Assembly (NCBI GenBank): GCA_021775315.1 | Contig: JAJFIC010000075.1 | Location: 1-56,651, forward strand | Length of the DNA: 56,651 nucleotides | Reading direction: 5' to 3' | DNA from: Paracoccaceae bacterium | Lineage (GTDB): Bacteria; Pseudomonadota; Alphaproteobacteria; Rhodobacterales; Rhodobacteraceae | Part shown: positions 52,663-56,651 of the stretch, in pieces | Layout: every line of letters starts with the position of its first letter | Position numbering within the stretch: position 1 is the stretch's first letter | Program-made: the position numbers and the translations under genes | The notes under the pieces: model-generated | The model's database searches: none | What the model saw: the letters and a program-made list of their open reading frames with translations, nothing else | What the model was told of the DNA's origin: nothing

Positions 52663-52732
52663 GGGGGGCTGTCTGCCCCCCCAGCGGTCAATCGCGCAGG
52701 CGCAATTCACCTTCCCCCCTGAGAGTATTATT
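52663..52732. repeat. Rhodobacteraceae-type GC-rich intergenic repeat, copy 3
   Basis: GGGGGGCTGTCTGCCCCCC forms a hairpin right after folE. A spacer follows, then TTCCCCCCTGAGAGTATTAT and TGGAACAATG. The hairpin matches copy 2 in sequence and the tail matches the one near 7386-7410 on the other strand. Confidence 0.65.
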
Positions 52733-52753
52733 GGAACAATGATGTCAATATAG

Positions 52754-52766
52754 TTGTATAATGCAA
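52754..52766. promoter_or_regulatory. Candidate MarR operator
   Basis: The near-perfect palindrome TTGTAT A ATGCAA lies 21 bp before the marR-type start codon, within an AT-rich promoter-like region. ATAGTTG is repeated at 52750-52756 and 52765-52771. Autoregulation by the MarR protein is likely. Confidence 0.45.
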
Positions 52767-52787
52767 TAGTTGCTATATACACGCTAT

Positions 52788-53231
52788 ATGGATTTTGATT
52801 TTGAAACCGTGCCGCATCATTGGATAAACCGTCTGGGTTTTCTGATCCGCCGGGAGTTGCAAACCCGGTTTCGTCGTGCTGGCGCTGATGTGACGGCCGA
52901 AGAATGGGCGGTTTTGTTGTTGTTATGGCGTCGCGATGGCCGCTCGCCCGGGATGTTGGCAGACCGCACCATTCGCGACCGCACGACCATGACCCGATTG
53001 TTGGATGGGATGGAGCGTAAAGGGCTGGTTTTGCGCCAGACGGACGCTGATGACCGACGCCGGATGCAGGTCTGGCTGACGACCAGCGGGCGCGAAATCC
53101 GGGATGTTTTGTTGCCGGTTGCGCGGGACCTTATCGGCCAGACTATGGATGGAATACCGCAACAAGATGTCGAAACCAGTCTGCGGGTTTTGCGCCGCAT
53201 GACAGGCAATTTGCAACCGAACGGAGGCTAA
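52788..53231 (+). CDS. MarR-family transcriptional regulator
   Basis: This 147-residue winged-helix regulator shows recognition and wing regions in DRTIRDRTTMTRLLDGMERKG and RQTDADDRRRMQVWLTTSG, both standard for MarR. The ATG at 52788 gives a usual N terminus (DFDFETVPHHWINRLGFLIR). It ends one base before the deiodinase-like gene, so the two form an operon. It probably senses a small phenolic or oxidant-type ligand, but no ligand can be named. Confidence 0.92.
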   Translation: MDFDFETVPHHWINRLGFLIRRELQTRFRRAGADVTAEEWAVLLLLWRRDGRSPGMLADRTIRDRTTMTRLLDGMERKGLVLRQTDADDRRRMQVWLTTSGREIRDVLLPVARDLIGQTMDGIPQQDVETSLRVLRRMTGNLQPNGG

Positions 53232-53232
53232 C

Positions 53233-53949
53233 ATGTCAGACTATCACTATGACCGGTTCACATCACAAGCCTATGATCTGGACAGTTTTGAAGGCCCTGA
53301 GCCGGGCGACAAAGCCCCCGACGGCATGGTAACGCTGACCAATGGCGAGACACGTCAATTGCTTGATTTTACCGGGGATTTTCTGGTTTTGGAACTTGGA
53401 TCAATCACTTGCCCGCTGTTTCAGAGCCGCCGAAATGGAATGGCGGTGCAGGTGGCTGGCAACCCGGACGTAGATTTCGCCGTGCTGTATGTGCGCGAGG
53501 CCCATCCCGGCAGCAGCATCAGCCAGCACAAAGATTTTGCCGACAAACAGGGCATGGCCATGAAATTGCAGGTTGAGGATGGCGAGACCAGGCCAATTTT
53601 GATTGATGATATGCAAGGCTCGGTCCACAAAGCATACGGCTCGTACCCCAATTCGGTGTTCATCATCAATCGCGGTGGTTGCGTGGTCTATCGGTCTGAC
53701 TGGAATAACCCGGCGGCCACGGCCAAGGCGTTGGCGCGGCTGAAATCGGGCCGTGCCGCTGGTGGGCAAGGCTTGTTTCTACCCGCAAAGCCGCCTTTGG
53801 CCATACGGGTTTTGCGTCGTGCGGGTGGCGACGCGGTCAAGGATTTTCTGAAGGATTTGCCCAAACTGATCTGGAAGAACGCGATCAAGCGCAACCTGCG
53901 CACGATGCTGGGCCGCAAGGCAGGAATTCAGCCCGATCATTCCTGTTAA
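53233..53949 (+). CDS. Deiodinase-like thioredoxin-fold protein (Cys in place of selenocysteine)
   Basis: This 238-residue protein has a thioredoxin fold from about residue 20 to 170. The active-site strand reads FLVLELGSITCPLFQSRRNG with Cys60 where animal iodothyronine deiodinases carry selenocysteine. The following block FAVLYVREAHPGSSISQHKD matches the deiodinase insertion motif (EEAHP). The C-terminal 60 residues are basic and helical (KDFLKDLPKLIWKNAIKRNL). Bacterial homologues are uncharacterised. Reductive dehalogenation or peroxide-type chemistry is possible. It is co-transcribed with a MarR regulator. Confidence 0.8.
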   Translation: MSDYHYDRFTSQAYDLDSFEGPEPGDKAPDGMVTLTNGETRQLLDFTGDFLVLELGSITCPLFQSRRNGMAVQVAGNPDVDFAVLYVREAHPGSSISQHKDFADKQGMAMKLQVEDGETRPILIDDMQGSVHKAYGSYPNSVFIINRGGCVVYRSDWNNPAATAKALARLKSGRAAGGQGLFLPAKPPLAIRVLRRAGGDAVKDFLKDLPKLIWKNAIKRNLRTMLGRKAGIQPDHSC

Positions 53950-53997
53950 CCCGCTTCGCACTTGACAGATCAGAACACACAGCCCAACCGTTTCATC

Positions 53998-55446
53998 ATG
54001 TTAGATATGCGCCCCGTCGGATATGTCATTGGCCTGCTGGTCGCCGTGCTTGGCGCGACGATGGCTTTGCCTTTGGCGATGGATGTGTTTGACGGCAACG
54101 GCCAGTGGCCGGTTTTTGCTGTGGCAATGTTCTTGTCCTGCCTGACCGGCGGATTGCTGGCCATTGCCTGTGCCAATGGCACCGGGCAGGGGCTGAACCT
54201 GCAGCAAACCTTTCTTTTGACCACGCTGCTGTGGCTGACCTTGCCGGTTTTTGGCGCGCTGCCGTTTTGGCTGGGCGCGCCCGAGGCCCGTTTTGTCGAT
54301 GCGTTTTTTGAGGCCATGTCAGGTCTGACCACCACCGGGTCCACCGTGCTAAGTGGGCTAGATGACATGCCGCGCGGAATTTTGTTGTGGCGCGGGTTGA
54401 TGCAATGGTTCGGCGGCATCGGCATCATTGTTGTCGCTATGGTCTTTCTGCCGATCCTCAAGGTTGGCGGTATGCAGATTTTCCGCACCGAAAGCTTTGA
54501 CACTTTGGGCAAAATCCTGCCCCGGGCGGCTGAAATTGCCTGGCGGATTTCGGTGATCTATTTTGGCCTGACGGCCCTTTGCATGGTGTCGTATCTGTTG
54601 GCCGGCATGGGTCCGTTTGACGCGCTGGTCCATGCTTTGACCACATTGGCGACTGGGGGATTCTCCAATTATGACGGCTCGTTCGCGACATTTCAGGGTC
54701 CGGCGGAATATGTGGCTGCAATTTTTATGATCCTCGCCAGTCTGCCGTTTGTGCGATATGTGCAATTGCTGGCAGGCACGGCCAAGCCGTTCTTCCGCGA
54801 CTCCCAGATCCGCGATTACCTGCTACTGATTTTTGGTCTTGTTCTGACGATCACGGTCTATCGGTTGCAGGTCAACGGCGACCATCTTGAAAGCTCGGTT
54901 CGCGAGGCGTTATTCAACGCCACCTCGATTATTTCCGGCACTGGGTATTCCAGTGCTGACTACCAGCTATGGGGCAACTTTCCGATTGTTTTGTTCTTTC
55001 TGATTGGCCTGATTGGCGGCTGCGCCGGGTCGACGTCGTGCTCGGTCAAAATATTCCGCTACCAGTTGCTGTTTGCGTCGATTCGCGCGCAGGTGCAGAA
55101 AATCCACTCGCCGCACGGTATTTTCACGCCGCGTTACGAGGGCCGGTCGGTTTCTGAGGATGTCATATCGTCAGTCATGGCGTTTTTCATGCTGTTCATG
55201 GTGTCGCTGGCGGTTCTGTCGGTGCTGTTGGCACTGACCGGGCTTGACCTTGTGACCTCGATCTCCGGGGCGGCCACGGCGCTGGCGAATGTTGGTCCGG
55301 GGCTGGGTCCGGAAATCGGGCCTGCGGGCAATTTTGCGGGCTTGAATGACACTGCAAAATGGCTACTGATTGCCGGAATGCTGATCGGTCGGCTTGAGCT
55401 GATGTCGGTCTATGTCCTGTTCACTCTGAACTTCTGGCGGAGATAG
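53998..55446 (+). CDS. trkH: Potassium uptake protein TrkH
   Basis: This 482-residue channel subunit of Trk has four pore loops with filter-like motifs: SGLTTTGSTVLSG, LTTLATGGFSNYD, SIISGTGYSSADYQ and ATALANVGPGLGPEIG. The start at 53998 (LDMRPVGYVIGLLVA) matches the family. A TTG 36 bp upstream is an alternative, and neither has a clear ribosome binding site. It needs the cytosolic TrkA, which is not in the window. The next gene starts 2 bp later. Confidence 0.94.
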   Translation: MLDMRPVGYVIGLLVAVLGATMALPLAMDVFDGNGQWPVFAVAMFLSCLTGGLLAIACANGTGQGLNLQQTFLLTTLLWLTLPVFGALPFWLGAPEARFVDAFFEAMSGLTTTGSTVLSGLDDMPRGILLWRGLMQWFGGIGIIVVAMVFLPILKVGGMQIFRTESFDTLGKILPRAAEIAWRISVIYFGLTALCMVSYLLAGMGPFDALVHALTTLATGGFSNYDGSFATFQGPAEYVAAIFMILASLPFVRYVQLLAGTAKPFFRDSQIRDYLLLIFGLVLTITVYRLQVNGDHLESSVREALFNATSIISGTGYSSADYQLWGNFPIVLFFLIGLIGGCAGSTSCSVKIFRYQLLFASIRAQVQKIHSPHGIFTPRYEGRSVSEDVISSVMAFFMLFMVSLAVLSVLLALTGLDLVTSISGAATALANVGPGLGPEIGPAGNFAGLNDTAKWLLIAGMLIGRLELMSVYVLFTLNFWRR

Positions 55447-55448
55447 CA

Positions 55449-56651
55449 ATGAGCCAACAACGACCCCTTGGGGCGCAGATTTCACACGCCCTGAAAAACC
55501 GCGGCGTCGAGGTGATATTTGGCATTCCCGGCGTGCATAATATCGAGCTGTATCGCGGCATTGAAGAGGCCGGGATTACCCATGTGCTCAGCCGTCACGA
55601 ACAAGGTGCCGGGTTTATGGCTGATGGCTATGCCCGTGCCACAGGCAAGCCCGGCGTGGCCTATGTGATTACCGGCCCCGGTCTGTGCAATATCATGACG
55701 CCGATGGGTCAGGCCTATTCTGATTCTGTGCCGATTCTGGTGATTTCGTCTTGTCTTGAACGCGAGCATCGCTCGCTTGCGCATGGCCGCCTGCATGAAA
55801 TGCTGGATCAGGAAGCCGCCGCCGCAACCGTGTGTGACTGGAGCCATACCGCCCCTGATGCGCGCGGGGCTTATCAGTTGATCGACCGGGCATTTCTTGA
55901 GTTTTCAACCAAGCGCCCCCGGCCCAAGCATATTCAGGTGCCAATTGACGTGCTTGGCGCGATGGCGGACGCAGCACCTACACCTTTGAACCCGCCCATC
56001 GCTGCGGCGGTTTCGCCAAGTGCTGTAGCGCAGGTTTTTGAGGTTTTGAAATCCGCAAAACGGCCTTTGATCGTGTTTGGCGGTGGGGCTGTCAAATCAG
56101 ATGACAGCGTTGTGCAGGCCGCACAATTGATGGCGGCAACCGGGGCTGTCTGTTTTACCACTTACGCAGCACGCGGATTGGTGCCAGCGGATCATCCGCT
56201 TAATTTTGGCGCAACTTTGGGGCGGGGCGCTTCCAAGGAAATGATCGCGTCGGCGGATCTGGTGATCACCATTGGCAGCCATCTGGCAGAGGTTGATTTG
56301 TGGCGCGATGAGCTTGGCCATACAGCGCCCCTTGTGCGCGTTGACATTGACCCTGTTGTGCTCAGCGATTGGCATCGAGCACAAATACCGGTGCAGGCCG
56401 ATGGCACGGCGTTTATGGCGGCATTGGTGGCGCATTGCGCACAGGCCAGCCATCCCGTCGCCAAAGGCTGGGACGCGGCAGAGGTCAGCCACGCCAGAAC
56501 AAGGTTCCGAGCCGAGGTTGATGCTGAACGCCCGGGCATTGTGCCGATCGTTGCGGCAATACAGGCTGTTTTGCCGGCTGAGACCACGATCTATTCCGAC
56601 ATGACCCAATTCGCTTATGTCGGCAAAGAGGTTTACGACCTCAACCAGCCC
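55449..56651 (+). CDS. Thiamine-diphosphate-dependent decarboxylase/acetolactate-synthase-like enzyme, 3' truncated by the window
   Basis: The first 401 residues are visible. The ThDP pyrimidine domain shows the catalytic Glu in SRHEQGAGFMADGYARATG and the block VAYVITGPGLCNIMTPMGQA, then SDSVPILVISS. The middle domain follows (KRPLIVFGGGAVKSD). The sequence is closest in style to AruI-type 2-oxoacid decarboxylases (5-guanidino-2-oxopentanoate) rather than to biosynthetic acetolactate synthase. The cofactor GDG motif lies outside the window. The gene starts 2 bp after trkH. Confidence 0.85.
   Translation, partial: MSQQRPLGAQISHALKNRGVEVIFGIPGVHNIELYRGIEEAGITHVLSRHEQGAGFMADGYARATGKPGVAYVITGPGLCNIMTPMGQAYSDSVPILVISSCLEREHRSLAHGRLHEMLDQEAAAATVCDWSHTAPDARGAYQLIDRAFLEFSTKRPRPKHIQVPIDVLGAMADAAPTPLNPPIAAAVSPSAVAQVFEVLKSAKRPLIVFGGGAVKSDDSVVQAAQLMAATGAVCFTTYAARGLVPADHPLNFGATLGRGASKEMIASADLVITIGSHLAEVDLWRDELGHTAPLVRVDIDPVVLSDWHRAQIPVQADGTAFMAALVAHCAQASHPVAKGWDAAEVSHARTRFRAEVDAERPGIVPIVAAIQAVLPAETTIYSDMTQFAYVGKEVYDLNQP

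Noticed and set aside
1-56651. CRISPR array, prophage or plasmid functions
   Set aside because: No regularly spaced repeats, phage structural genes, integrases other than the IS relic, or replication genes were seen.

Overview
The window is a 56.7-kb piece of an alphaproteobacterial chromosome, most likely a marine Rhodobacteraceae (Roseobacter-type) bacterium. The evidence is moderately high GC coding DNA with alphaproteobacterial protein families, several demethylase-type FAD/GcvT enzymes paired with Rieske oxygenases, a SAM-II-type riboswitch in front of metZ, and the short GC-rich intergenic repeats common in this family. Almost all of the sequence is coding and most genes are intact. The only clear mobile DNA is one decayed IS3-family element.

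Layout. 1-7.4 kb: end of an M24 peptidase, a YedK/HMCES-type DNA-crosslink protein, a small cupredoxin, then a Rieske oxygenase, a 75-residue protein, a dimethylglycine/sarcosine dehydrogenase-like enzyme and an 8-oxoguanine-deaminase-like amidohydrolase. 7.5-10.4 kb: an NCS2 purine permease and guanine deaminase, so purine salvage. 10.5-18.5 kb: MgtE, a 938-residue PilM/GspL-to-PilP-like membrane protein with no pilus genes nearby, a SIMPL protein, metY, a CoA-binding protein and a basic exported protein. 18.7-21.2 kb: rlmB, divergent tRNA-Tyr, and the IS3 relic (19893-21192), which carries five related hairpin inserts of about 35-40 bp. 21.2-27.8 kb: an IclR regulator, a second FAD/GcvT demethylase and a taurine-type ABC transporter. 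28.2-30.3 kb: a Na/Pi cotransporter and a small coiled-coil protein. 30.3-38.4 kb: a catabolic island (GSAM-like aminotransferase, enolase-superfamily racemase/dehydratase, MDR dehydrogenase, third FAD/GcvT enzyme) divergent from an RpiR regulator and a second Rieske oxygenase. 38.4-41.5 kb: glycosyltransferases. 41.7-45.4 kb: his genes hisB-hisH-hisA-hisF-hisE, interrupted by a divergent DUF2147 gene. 45.6-50.3 kb: GT2/GtrA and GT39 enzymes, tRNA-Gly, a TerC protein and a polytopic membrane protein. 50.5-56.7 kb: SAM-II riboswitch plus terminator and metZ, folE, a MarR regulator with a deiodinase-like protein, TrkH, and the start of a thiamine-diphosphate enzyme.

How the genes work together. 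The main theme is uptake and oxidative removal of N-methyl groups from methylated amines or betaines, with three FAD/GcvT enzymes, two Rieske oxygenases, an ABC importer and two local regulators. Purine salvage, methionine synthesis (both metY and metZ) and histidine synthesis are also present. The items most worth following up are the short hairpin family inside the IS3 relic, the PilM/PilP-like fusion, the leader RNA of the purine permease, the uncharacterised racemase/demethylase island, and the Cys-type deiodinase homologue under a MarR regulator.
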